This document shows, piece after piece, positions 1 to 6,429 of a stretch of 19,707 bases of DNA. The notes under the pieces are model-generated. The model did no database searches, was not told the DNA's origin, and saw nothing but the letters and a program-made list of their open reading frames with translations. Position numbers and translations under genes: made by a program. The DNA lies in the NCBI GenBank assembly GCA_043718065.1, contig JAYSWJ010000284.1, positions 1-19,707 on the forward strand. The letters run 5' to 3'. Positions within the stretch are counted from its first letter, which is position 1. Each line of letters opens with the position of its first letter. The DNA is from JAAFIP01 sp043718065. GTDB lineage: Bacteria > Pseudomonadota > Gammaproteobacteria > Burkholderiales > Burkholderiaceae_C.

Positions 1-1
1 C

Positions 2-781
2 AAAGTAGAAGCCGTTTTCCATGAAGGTGCTTGCAGCGACACCATGGAACAGAACGGCCAATACATGATGGACAACAACTACCGCGTGTCCTGCGATCTG
101 TTCACTGCTTGCCAAGCCCAAGGCACACGGCTGCTCTACGCATCTTCAGCTGCTACTTACGGCGGCAGCGACACCTTCATTGAATCACCTGATTACGAAC
201 AGCCGCTAAATGTCTACGGTTACTCAAAGTTGCTTTTCGATAAGCGTTTGCGCCATTTGCTGGGCAACAAGTTTGAAAACACCAAGAGCCAAGTCGTCGG
301 CTTTCGCTACTTCAATGTTTACGGCAACCGTGAGCAGCACAAAGGCCGCATGGCTAGCGTCGCTTTTCACCAGTTCAACCAATTCAAAGAGCACGGTCAT
401 GTCAAGCTGTTTGGCGAATACGGTGGCTACGGCCCGGGTGCGCAAATGCGCGACTTTATATCGGTAGATGATGTGGTGGCGGTGAACTTATGGTTCTTTG
501 ATTATCCAGAAAAATCTGGTATTTTTAATCTGGGTACGGGCCGTGCGCAGCCGTTTAACGACGTAGCCAGTGCCGTAGTCAACACATTGCAACCGGCTGC
601 CAGAGTGGCTGACGTGTTGAACTACATCCCTTTCCCAGACAGCTTGCGTGGCAAGTACCAAAGCTATACCCAAGCCGACATGACAGCACTGCGCGCTGCG
701 GGGTGTAATCATCAGTTTGCGGATGTGCAGACGGGGGTGGCGCGGTATATGCAGTGGTTGTTGGCACGGGCGGGTAGCTAG
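2..781 (+). CDS. hldD: ADP-L-glycero-D-manno-heptose 6-epimerase, 5'-truncated by the window edge
   Basis: This enzyme converts ADP-D-glycero-D-manno-heptose to the L,D epimer used for the LPS inner core, in the cytoplasm. The reading frame is open from base 2, before the first internal ATG at 44, and that upstream part (KVEAVFHEGACSDT) is conserved HldD sequence, so the ATG is not the true start; the N-terminal NAD-binding TGGxGFIG part lies outside the window. Visible HldD landmarks are YMMDNNY, the SSAATYGG strand, the SDR-type Tyr-x3-Lys in YGYSK, VGFRYFNVYG, the RDFISVDD segment and SGIFNLGTGRAQPF. The C-terminus (QADMTALRAAG, then a short tail) ends as in the family, with a TAG stop. 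It converges on the vapC gene. Identification is firm; only the 5' end is missing. Confidence 0.97.
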   Translation, partial: KVEAVFHEGACSDTMEQNGQYMMDNNYRVSCDLFTACQAQGTRLLYASSAATYGGSDTFIESPDYEQPLNVYGYSKLLFDKRLRHLLGNKFENTKSQVVGFRYFNVYGNREQHKGRMASVAFHQFNQFKEHGHVKLFGEYGGYGPGAQMRDFISVDDVVAVNLWFFDYPEKSGIFNLGTGRAQPFNDVASAVVNTLQPAARVADVLNYIPFPDSLRGKYQSYTQADMTALRAAGCNHQFADVQTGVARYMQWLLARAGS

Positions 782-790
782 CCGCTACTA

Positions 791-830
791 AATTTATAGC
801 TGCTTGAGCAGTTAACCTGGGCTCAAGCTA
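791..830. repeat. Dispersed repeat copy 1 (core ATAGCTGCTTGAGCAG) with 8-bp hairpin
   Basis: The 16-bp core lies at 796-811 and is identical to cores at 2941-2956 and 4316-4331. GCTTGAGC (802-809) pairs perfectly with GCTCAAGC (821-828) across an 11-nt loop. It fills the gap between convergent hldD and vapC and its right end supplies the vapC stop codon. It could act as a weak bidirectional terminator, but no T-run follows on either strand. Confidence 0.6.
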
Positions 831-1256
831 GTGATTAAGCTGCAAAAACTGCAGCCCCTCGTACTGTGCAAAGCCTTTGTCAAAAGACACCATACGACAA
901 CCCGCAGTCATCGCAAAACTAGCCAAATAGGCATCAGTCCAATCACGCTGCTGGAATGTATCTCGCAGCGTTAAAGCCCGCAGCTGCACTTCAATGCTAG
1001 CGGGCTCGGTGACCCACTGCACACGTCCACTGGCCAAGTGCGCACTGTAAATTGTCCAAGCCTCGGCTGCAGTGTGAGCCGCCGCGCCCATCACTGCAGT
1101 TTGTGTCACCAGCCGAAAAAACCCTTGCATGGTGGTGCGACAAAAAGCCATGGGCTCAGTAGCTGACAGCCAATAATTTTTAGCGGCAGCGTGGTGCGTA
1201 TGGCCGGGGTGCGCTAACGCCAGCCAAACGTTGACATCCAGTAAATCGCGCGCCAT
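828..1256 (-). CDS. vapC: VapC-family PIN-domain ribonuclease toxin
   Basis: This is a 142-residue PIN-domain protein, the expected size for a VapC toxin, which cleaves RNA with a Mg-dependent acidic site. It opens with the subfamily signature LLDVNVWLALAHPGH, giving Asp7 and Asn9. The central TTMQGFFRL segment matches a PIN subgroup in which TQxGFxRL replaces the usual Glu. The C-terminal acidic residues appear as Asp108 in WTDAYLA and Asp126 in SFDKGF. The gene starts with ATG overlapping the antitoxin stop by one base (TAATG on the minus strand), a translational-coupling arrangement typical of toxin-antitoxin pairs. The RNA target cannot be read from sequence. Its last codons run into a dispersed repeat copy. 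Confidence 0.9.
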   Translation of the reverse strand: MARDLLDVNVWLALAHPGHTHHAAAKNYWLSATEPMAFCRTTMQGFFRLVTQTAVMGAAAHTAAEAWTIYSAHLASGRVQWVTEPASIEVQLRALTLRDTFQQRDWTDAYLASFAMTAGCRMVSFDKGFAQYEGLQFLQLNH

Positions 1257-1549
1257 TACTGGATAAAACCAATGCGCCTGAGTTTGGCCAAATCATCATC
1301 CAGCAATTGGTCCGACAACTGCGCGGTGCTAGCTAAGCCCTGCTGCGCCAGCGGCGTGGGCGACTGCAGGCGAACCAAAACAGGCAATGTGTTTGCTAAG
1401 CTTGCCCTAACTTCAGCAGAAGCGTCAGGCAAGCGCATGGCACGCTCAATCAAGTCATTAAGCAGTGCTTTTAAGCTTTGCCCGTTAGAAACTGCGCGAG
1501 TTTTTAGCTCGCGCAATACGGGTTCAGGTATGTCAAGAGTAGTTCGCAT
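1256..1549 (-). CDS. vapB: VapB-type ribbon-helix-helix antitoxin
   Basis: A 97-residue partner of the downstream PIN toxin. The N-terminus (MRTTLDIPEPVLRELKTRA) is a typical beta-strand plus helix of a ribbon-helix-helix DNA-binding domain, and the remainder is likely the toxin-wrapping tail. I chose the ATG at 1549 over an in-frame TTG one codon upstream because it gives the canonical MRTTLDI start. No strong Shine-Dalgarno is visible. An inverted repeat whose left arm contains this ATG, with three GCATCA repeats inside, is a good candidate autoregulatory operator. The proposed role is binding VapC and repressing the operon; this follows from family knowledge and synteny with the toxin gene. 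Confidence 0.85.
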   Translation of the reverse strand: MRTTLDIPEPVLRELKTRAVSNGQSLKALLNDLIERAMRLPDASAEVRASLANTLPVLVRLQSPTPLAQQGLASTAQLSDQLLDDDLAKLRRIGFIQ

Positions 1550-1577
1550 CAACGCATCATAGCATCAAAATGCGAAC
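1542..1577. promoter_or_regulatory. Candidate VapB operator: inverted repeat with 8-bp-spaced iterons
   Basis: GTTCGCAT (1542-1549) and ATGCGAAC (1570-1577) are perfect 8-bp inverted arms separated by 20 nt. Between and overlapping them are three GCATCA copies at 1546, 1554 and 1562, exactly 8 bp apart. The left arm contains the vapB start codon. VapBC complexes commonly repress their own promoter through inverted repeats; binding here is inferred. Confidence 0.5.
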
Positions 1578-1610
1578 CTAGCTAACATCAAGGCGCAGGT
1601 TTGCATTCCA

Positions 1611-2219
1611 TTAGCTCTTAGGTGTAATGCTCTCCGCCGTGGTTGGTAGAGTTTTTAAGCTCACTCTTAACACCGCGTTAACCTCAGGCGCATACCATAT
1701 GGTGCGCTGCTGGCGGCCTGAGCCACCTGCGATACGGTTGTATCAAAAGCCAAGGTACTCAATCTTAAAAGCGTCAAACGTGCCTGCGGGTGCGATTACT
1801 TTTTCATAAGCCACCACCTTGGCATCTGTCTCACTATCGCCCTTGTTAGCACCGTCTTCGCAAAACGATTTGTACGCCCAGATGCTGCCTACGGCCATTG
1901 GAAATGCAAACAGCAGCTTGTCTTTGGTAAGGCCGCGGGTTTTTCGGCTTATTCTTTTGTCTGCTTTATCGTCGTTGGTGCAGAGTGCCACATAGCGAAG
2001 CTTTATGGGGTTGTATTCCCACCAGTACTTGCACGCGGTGTCTTGACCAGCAAACATGACTTTGTCGGCTTCTACCGAATACACAGTGTTGGTGTACTCC
2101 CCAGGTTCTTTTTTGTCACCCACGTTTTGTTCTTTAAGCCGCCATGATTCACCCACTTTGAATTGCGAGGCTTCGGCTTGCACTATGACAATGTGTACCA
2201 TCTGCCTGTGCATCGACAA
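1611..2219 (-). pseudogene. Conserved-type hypothetical protein gene broken by an in-frame TGA
   Basis: An open frame runs from TTG at 2219 to TGA at 1743-1745, giving 158 residues. Reading on in the same frame for 43 more codons to TAA at 1611-1613 gives a well-behaved continuation (YNRIAGGSGRQQRTIWYAPE, then VNAVLRVSLKTL), which looks like the natural C-terminal strand pair of the protein, so the TGA probably replaces a Trp or other codon. The N-terminus also looks damaged: the mature-type sequence begins near SQFKVGESW, but no proper signal peptide lies in front, and a TAG occurs two codons before the TTG. I do not recognise a named family. The composition suggests a secreted beta-rich protein with four Cys. 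It lies between vapB and waaA; function unknown. A short 158-residue product might still be made. Confidence 0.6.
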
Positions 2220-2321
2220 ATGCTAACTTGGGCCATGCGTAGTAATGTGCAGCCAGTGCATGCGGCCAATAATCATATGCGCGCTTGGATGGTGCGGGTA
2301 AATTAAATTGTATGGACTGGT

Positions 2322-3743
2322 TTAGTCTGGCGGTGCAGGCATGGCACTGACTACCGCCTGAGCTGTCCGCTGCGCCGCTCCGCGTGATGCCGACAGCCAA
2401 TGCTCACCAGCTACCTGCATCGTCTTCAATTGTGCTGAAGACATCACAAGTTCCACGACAGTTGAGACACCTTGCGCCATGTCCACCACACGCAGCGCAG
2501 CACCCTGCGCTTGCGCAGTTGCGGCAGCGTCTGCAAAGTTAAAAGTGTGTTGCCCCATGACTACAGGGCAGCCTGCGGCAATGCCTTCGATGAGGTTTTG
2601 CCCGCCTAAAGGCGCAAAGCTGCCGCCTAGCAAGGCGCTGTGCGACAAGCTGTAGTACAGCGCCATCTCGCCTAGCGAATCTCCTAGCCACACCTGTGCT
2701 GGCGCTGCTGCAGCCGCTACGCCGTGCGTGGCCGGCAATGCAGCGCCCTTCTCAGCCGCATTGCCGGTGTCTGTCTCAGTGTCTGACTTAGTATCTATCG
2801 TCATACCCCAGTTCGAGCGGCGCGATACGCTAAAACCGGCTTGCCCAATCAGCGCCGCCACTTCATCAAAGCGCTGTGGATGGCGCGGTACGATCAGCCA
2901 TTGCACATCGTTGATGTTACGCTTATTCGCTATATTTAGCATAGCTGCTTGAGCAGGTTCTACGGCCTTCAAGGCCGAAATGGCTTGTAAAAATAGGGCT
3001 TCTTCACCCTCTCGGCTGCTGGCCAGCATGATGACTGGGCGGTGACTGGCCTGCTGCCACGCAAGGCCCTGCGCCACTTGCGCAGCGTCTAGCGCGATGT
3101 CGTACTTCAAATTGCCTTGCACGCTGATGTGCTGTGCACCGATGGTGGCCAAGCGCTGTGCGTCAGCCTCGGTTTGCGCCCACACCTGCGCTAGCGATGC
3201 GTAGGCTGGGCGTGCCAACCAAGCCACGCGCTGAGCGGCGTGCAGCGATTGAGCATTCAGCCGCGCGTTGGCCAATACCAGCGGTACCCGCGCACTCTGG
3301 GCCTGCGCGCACAGGCTGGGCCATATTTCTGTCTCCATCAAGATGCCGATGTGCGGCCTAAAGTGCCGCAAGAAGCGCTGCGTTGCGCCTAGCGTGTCCC
3401 ACGGCAGCCACGCCTGCACATCATCCGGCTGCAGCAGCTTGGCACCCTCTGCACGGCCTGTGGCGGTGCTGTGGGTAAGTAGTAGGCGCATGCCCGGCAA
3501 CTGGCTGCGCAGCTGCGCTAGCAAAATGGCCGCAGCGCGCGTTTCGCCCAGCGACACGGCGTGCACCCACACCACTGGGGTGCCTTGGCCCGGTTGTGCA
3601 GCGTGTGTGTAGTAGCCAAAGCGCTCTGCCATGTGCTGGGCATAGGCAGGCTCGGCCTTGGCGCGGCGTGCCAGCTTGGCGCGCAGCACGGGCTGCAGCA
3701 TCCACATAAGTGTGCTGTACGCAGCCAACAGCAGGCTATGCAT
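2322..3743 (-). CDS. waaA: 3-deoxy-D-manno-octulosonic acid (Kdo) transferase
   Basis: WaaA (KdtA) transfers Kdo from CMP-Kdo to lipid A precursor on the cytoplasmic face of the inner membrane. Landmarks: an N-terminal membrane anchor (about residues 1-20), VVWVHAVSLGETRA with the likely general base Glu67, LLLTHSTATGR, METEIWP, LANARL, QGNLKYD, ASSREGEE, LIVPRHPQRF, and GDSLGEMALYY followed by GSFAPLGGQN and EGIAAGCPV. At 473 residues it is longer than the roughly 425 of E. coli WaaA because of two insertions: about residues 258-278, coinciding with a dispersed repeat copy, and about 310-350, a Thr/Asp/Ala-rich low-complexity stretch. Its ATG overlaps the waaC stop by 8 nt (ATGCATAG), so the two are co-transcribed and probably coupled. 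Confidence 0.96.
   Translation of the reverse strand: MHSLLLAAYSTLMWMLQPVLRAKLARRAKAEPAYAQHMAERFGYYTHAAQPGQGTPVVWVHAVSLGETRAAAILLAQLRSQLPGMRLLLTHSTATGRAEGAKLLQPDDVQAWLPWDTLGATQRFLRHFRPHIGILMETEIWPSLCAQAQSARVPLVLANARLNAQSLHAAQRVAWLARPAYASLAQVWAQTEADAQRLATIGAQHISVQGNLKYDIALDAAQVAQGLAWQQASHRPVIMLASSREGEEALFLQAISALKAVEPAQAAMLNIANKRNINDVQWLIVPRHPQRFDEVAALIGQAGFSVSRRSNWGMTIDTKSDTETDTGNAAEKGAALPATHGVAAAAAPAQVWLGDSLGEMALYYSLSHSALLGGSFAPLGGQNLIEGIAAGCPVVMGQHTFNFADAAATAQAQGAALRVVDMAQGVSTVVELVMSSAQLKTMQVAGEHWLSASRGAAQRTAQAVVSAMPAPPD
2935..2977. repeat. Dispersed repeat copy 2, in frame inside waaA
   Basis: The 16-bp core at 2941-2956 is identical to copies 1 and 3 and encodes residues 263-268 (PAQAAM) of WaaA on the minus strand. 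A palindrome with 7-bp arms, CGGCCTT and AAGGCCG, lies at 2963-2977. The boundaries beyond the core are approximate. The segment matches an insertion relative to E. coli WaaA just before LIVPRHP. Confidence 0.65.
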
Positions 3744-4884
3744 CGGTGGCCTTGGTTTTTAATGCGTCTGCGGTGCTGTATGGCGGACTATCTTGTGCTT
3801 TGTGCAGTGGCGAGTTGACAGCTTTGCTTGGTGCTGCCGCAGCGCTTACCGCTAGCCAAGCGTCCCACACCGCGTCGACGGTAGGCTCGGGCTGCCCCAC
3901 CACACTGCGTTGGCGCAGCCTGCCTTGCGGCCCCGTGCGCCACGCGGTGTCAAAGTTGTACAGCTGCACATGCGGTAGATCTAGCGCCACCGCAATGTGG
4001 CTGAGGCCGCTGTCTACGCCTATGGCACCGGCGCACTGGGCTAGGCGGTCGGCTAGTGCGTCTAGCGGCAGGCGTGGCCATACCTGTATTTGCGCAGGAT
4101 TTTGTTGGGTGTTGCCCACGCTGACAGCCTGCAGGCTGTTGTCCATACGCAGTGCCTGCGCTAGGCGCTGGCTGCGCTGCTCTTCCATGTCGCTGCCGTG
4201 CAGCAGGCCGATGCTGTAGCCCTGAGCTAACAAACGTTGGCCTAGCTGCACCCAATGCGCCTCGCTCCAGCATTTATCAGCACGCGATGTGCCATGGATA
4301 AACGCTATGCATTGCATAGCTGCTTGAGCAGCATTTACTTGGGTTACAAGGCCAAAACACTCTAAATTTTGGCCTTCCAGCGAGGTATGTGCGGGCGGTA
4401 AGCTGTAGCCCAACGCCAGCGCACACTGCAGCCGTGCGCGCTGCACTGCGTGAATGTGTGCAGGTACGGGCACTGCCACATCAGCCAGCCAGCGCGTGGG
4501 GGCCTCGTAGCCCGAGCCATCGGTGCGGTTGGCCAGCGCGTAGCGTTTGCCAGTGCTAGTCAGTTGTGCGCAGCGGGCAATCAAGGCCGATTTAGTCAGG
4601 CCTTGGCAGTCAATCACTGCGTCGTAGTGCGTGCGTGACAAGTCGGCTCTAAAAGCGCTCCACGCTGCGCGTGTGGCCGCGTGCCACCAAGTTTTGCGCC
4701 ACTGCCGCAATGCGCACGGTATCACGCGGTGCACGCCGCCGCAGCGCTGCACCAGCGGGGCAAAGCCGGGTTCTACCACCCAGTCAATCTGTGCGTCGGG
4801 CAACGCGCGGCGAATGTCTTGCACAGCCGGCATGGTGTGCACCACGTCGCCTAGCGAAGAGAGTTTGACGATCAGAATGTTCAA
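3736..4884 (-). CDS. waaC: LPS heptosyltransferase I
   Basis: WaaC adds the first L,D-heptose from ADP-heptose to Kdo of the LPS inner core, in the cytoplasm at the inner membrane. It begins with MNILIVKLSSLGDVVHTMPA, diagnostic of the GT9 heptosyltransferases. Further marks are IDWVVEPGF, VIDCQGLTKSALIA, FIHGTSRADKCWSEAHW, IGLLHGSDMEE and the nucleotide-sugar loop GVDSGLSHIAVALDLPHVQLY. The link between the two Rossmann-like domains (about residues 170-191) is encoded by a dispersed repeat copy, and there is a Ser/Ala/Lys-rich C-terminal extension (about 346-382). It sits 78 nt downstream of the algC-like gene and overlaps waaA by 8 nt, forming one minus-strand core-biosynthesis operon. Neighbouring hldD makes its substrate's activated heptose. 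Confidence 0.95.
   Translation of the reverse strand: MNILIVKLSSLGDVVHTMPAVQDIRRALPDAQIDWVVEPGFAPLVQRCGGVHRVIPCALRQWRKTWWHAATRAAWSAFRADLSRTHYDAVIDCQGLTKSALIARCAQLTSTGKRYALANRTDGSGYEAPTRWLADVAVPVPAHIHAVQRARLQCALALGYSLPPAHTSLEGQNLECFGLVTQVNAAQAAMQCIAFIHGTSRADKCWSEAHWVQLGQRLLAQGYSIGLLHGSDMEEQRSQRLAQALRMDNSLQAVSVGNTQQNPAQIQVWPRLPLDALADRLAQCAGAIGVDSGLSHIAVALDLPHVQLYNFDTAWRTGPQGRLRQRSVVGQPEPTVDAVWDAWLAVSAAAAPSKAVNSPLHKAQDSPPYSTADALKTKATDA
4311..4376. repeat. Dispersed repeat copy 3 with 10-bp inverted repeat, in frame inside waaC
   Basis: The core at 4316-4331 is identical to copies 1 and 2 and encodes residues 185-190 (AAQAAM) of WaaC, the same codon phase as in waaA. The attached part carries AAGGCCAAAA (4348-4357) and TTTTGGCCTT (4367-4376), a perfect 10-bp inverted repeat with a 9-nt spacer. 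This copy looks the most complete of the three. Confidence 0.7.
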
Positions 4885-4911
4885 GATAGCGAACGACTGG
4901 CGTGCATGGCG

Positions 4912-4943
4912 GTTTAAGTTCTTAAGCGTTCAAGTTCTTGAGT
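4912..4943. repeat. Two tandem 16-bp palindromic units upstream of waaC
   Basis: Adjacent units GTTTAAGTTCTTAAGC (4912-4927) and GTTCAAGTTCTTGAGT (4928-4943) match at 13 of 16 positions. Each contains 5-bp arms around a TT centre, and two of the three differences form a compensating pair (T-A to C-G) that keeps the palindrome. They lie in the 78-nt gap between the phosphohexomutase gene and waaC. A protein-binding site or small RNA hairpins are possible. Confidence 0.35.
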
Positions 4944-4962
4944 GCTAGCGTTCCCAAGTGCC

Positions 4963-6345
4963 TCAGTGCGCCGCCGCTTGAATCTTCGCATCCGGTTTGA
5001 CCGACCTTAGCAGCGCCATCATCTCGTCCTCAATACGGTGCAGCGCCGCTTGGGTATGCCCTTCAAAGCGCAGCACTAGCACTGGCGTAGTGTTAGACCC
5101 GCGTATCAGGCCAAAGCCGTCCGGCCAGTCTACCCGCAGGCCGTCGATGTCTGACACCTTGGCAGGTGCCTCAAATGTAGCGATAGATTGCAGCTTGGCC
5201 ACCACGCGGTGCGGCTCGCCCTCGGCGCAAGGCACGTTCAGCTCGGGCGTGCTAAAGCTGGTGGGCAGCGCGTTCAGAACAGCTGACGGGTCGGCATGCG
5301 CGCTCAAAATTTCGGCCAACCGGCAGCCTGCGTAGGTGCCATCGTCAAAGCCGAACCAACGCTCTTTAAAAAACAAATGCCCGCTCATCTCGCCGCTAAA
5401 AGGCGAGTTCACTTCTTTCATTTTGGCTTTGATCAGCGAGTGGCCGGTTTTGTACATCATCGCCTTGCCGCCTGCTGCCTCAATAAACGGTGCCAGGCGC
5501 TGGGTGCACTTCACGTCAAACAAAATTGTGCCACCGGGCACACGGCTGAGCACGTCTTTCGCAAACAGCATGATCTGGCGGTCAGCAAATATCACGTTGC
5601 CGTCTTTGGTAACCACCCCCAGGCGGTCGCCGTCGCCGTCAAAAGCAAAGCCTACTTCGGCATCGCTGGTTTGCAGCGCGCGTATCACGTCTTGCAAGTT
5701 CTCAGGCTTGCTAGGGTCGGGGTGGTGGTTAGGAAAGTTGCCATCCACCTCGCTAAACAGTTCAATCACCTCGCAGCCAATCGCGCGCAAGATAGCCGGT
5801 GCAGTAGCACCCGCCACGCCGTTACCACAGTCCACCACAATCTTCATGGGCCGTTTGAGCTTAATGTCGCTGACGATACGGTCGCGGTACGGCGCATCTA
5901 CGCTGATATTGCGCACGCGGCCACCGGCTTGCAGCACCCACGACTCGTCTTCAATGATGGTGCGCAGCACCTGAATCTCATCGCCATAAATCGCCCTGCC
6001 CGCCAGCACCATCTTAAAACCGTTGTAGTCCTTGGGGTTGTGGCTGCCGGTCACCTGAATGCCGCTTTCGCACAGGGTATTGGCCGCAAAGTACAGCATA
6101 GGCGTGGTCACCATGCCCACGTCAATCACGTCAATCCCCGCTGCTACCAGGCCTCGAACCAGCGCTGCGGCCAGCGCCGGGCCGCTTAATCGCCCATCGC
6201 GTCCTACAGCCACTGCGGTTTGCCCCTCGCGCAGGGCCGCTGTGCCAAAGGCTTTGCCCAAGGCCTCGGCCATCGGTTCGTTCAGGTCGGCAAGCACAAT
6301 GCCGCGAATATCGTAGGCTTTGAAGGAGGAGGTTTGAATTTTCAT
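4963..6345 (-). CDS. algC: Phosphomannomutase/phosphoglucomutase
   Basis: This alpha-D-phosphohexomutase interconverts hexose 6- and 1-phosphates (mannose or glucose), feeding sugar-nucleotide synthesis for LPS and capsule. With the start at 6345 it has 460 residues, close to the 463 of P. aeruginosa AlgC. I chose this ATG (MKIQTSSFKAYDIRG) over an upstream in-frame TTG at 6393, because the family begins a few residues before FKAYDIRG. All four active-site loops are present: phosphoserine loop TGSHNP with Ser101, metal loop DGDGDR with Asp236/238/240, sugar-specificity loop GEMSGH at 318-323, and phosphate-binding loop RGSNTTP at 415-421. It is first in the minus-strand operon with waaC and waaA and diverges from the glycosyltransferase gene at 6430. 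Dual specificity is inferred from similarity to AlgC; manB would be an equally fair name. Confidence 0.93.
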   Translation of the reverse strand: MKIQTSSFKAYDIRGIVLADLNEPMAEALGKAFGTAALREGQTAVAVGRDGRLSGPALAAALVRGLVAAGIDVIDVGMVTTPMLYFAANTLCESGIQVTGSHNPKDYNGFKMVLAGRAIYGDEIQVLRTIIEDESWVLQAGGRVRNISVDAPYRDRIVSDIKLKRPMKIVVDCGNGVAGATAPAILRAIGCEVIELFSEVDGNFPNHHPDPSKPENLQDVIRALQTSDAEVGFAFDGDGDRLGVVTKDGNVIFADRQIMLFAKDVLSRVPGGTILFDVKCTQRLAPFIEAAGGKAMMYKTGHSLIKAKMKEVNSPFSGEMSGHLFFKERWFGFDDGTYAGCRLAEILSAHADPSAVLNALPTSFSTPELNVPCAEGEPHRVVAKLQSIATFEAPAKVSDIDGLRVDWPDGFGLIRGSNTTPVLVLRFEGHTQAALHRIEDEMMALLRSVKPDAKIQAAAH

Positions 6346-6429
6346 AAGGTAATAGTGCTTTGAGGTGACACCCAAATTGGCTGCAATTAACAAGGATTGT
6401 AATTTCGCTTCTGCTAAGCTTGGTTAACT
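6346..6429. promoter_or_regulatory. Divergent intergenic region between algC-like gene and the P450 cluster
   Basis: The 84-nt gap separates two genes read outward, so promoters for both operons probably lie here. It is AT-rich around 6382-6405 (TTAACAAGGATTGTAATTTC), but no convincing -35/-10 pair could be fixed by eye. The call rests on gene arrangement. Confidence 0.4.

Noticed and set aside
1743..1745. TGA read as selenocysteine or programmed readthrough
   Set aside because: No selenoprotein family resembles this protein and no obvious stem-loop follows the TGA. Simple nonsense mutation or sequencing error is more likely.
2149..2400. Minus-strand open frame (83 codons) as a possible N-terminus of the broken gene
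   Set aside because: It reaches across the waaA 3' end and the gap but has no signal-peptide core, and its sequence does not join sensibly to the downstream frame. A frameshift is possible but not supported by anything visible.
5296..6189. 297-codon plus-strand open frame
   Set aside because: It is fully antisense to the phosphohexomutase gene, whose active-site motifs are all intact. The translation is rich in His, Arg and Val with no recognisable domain.
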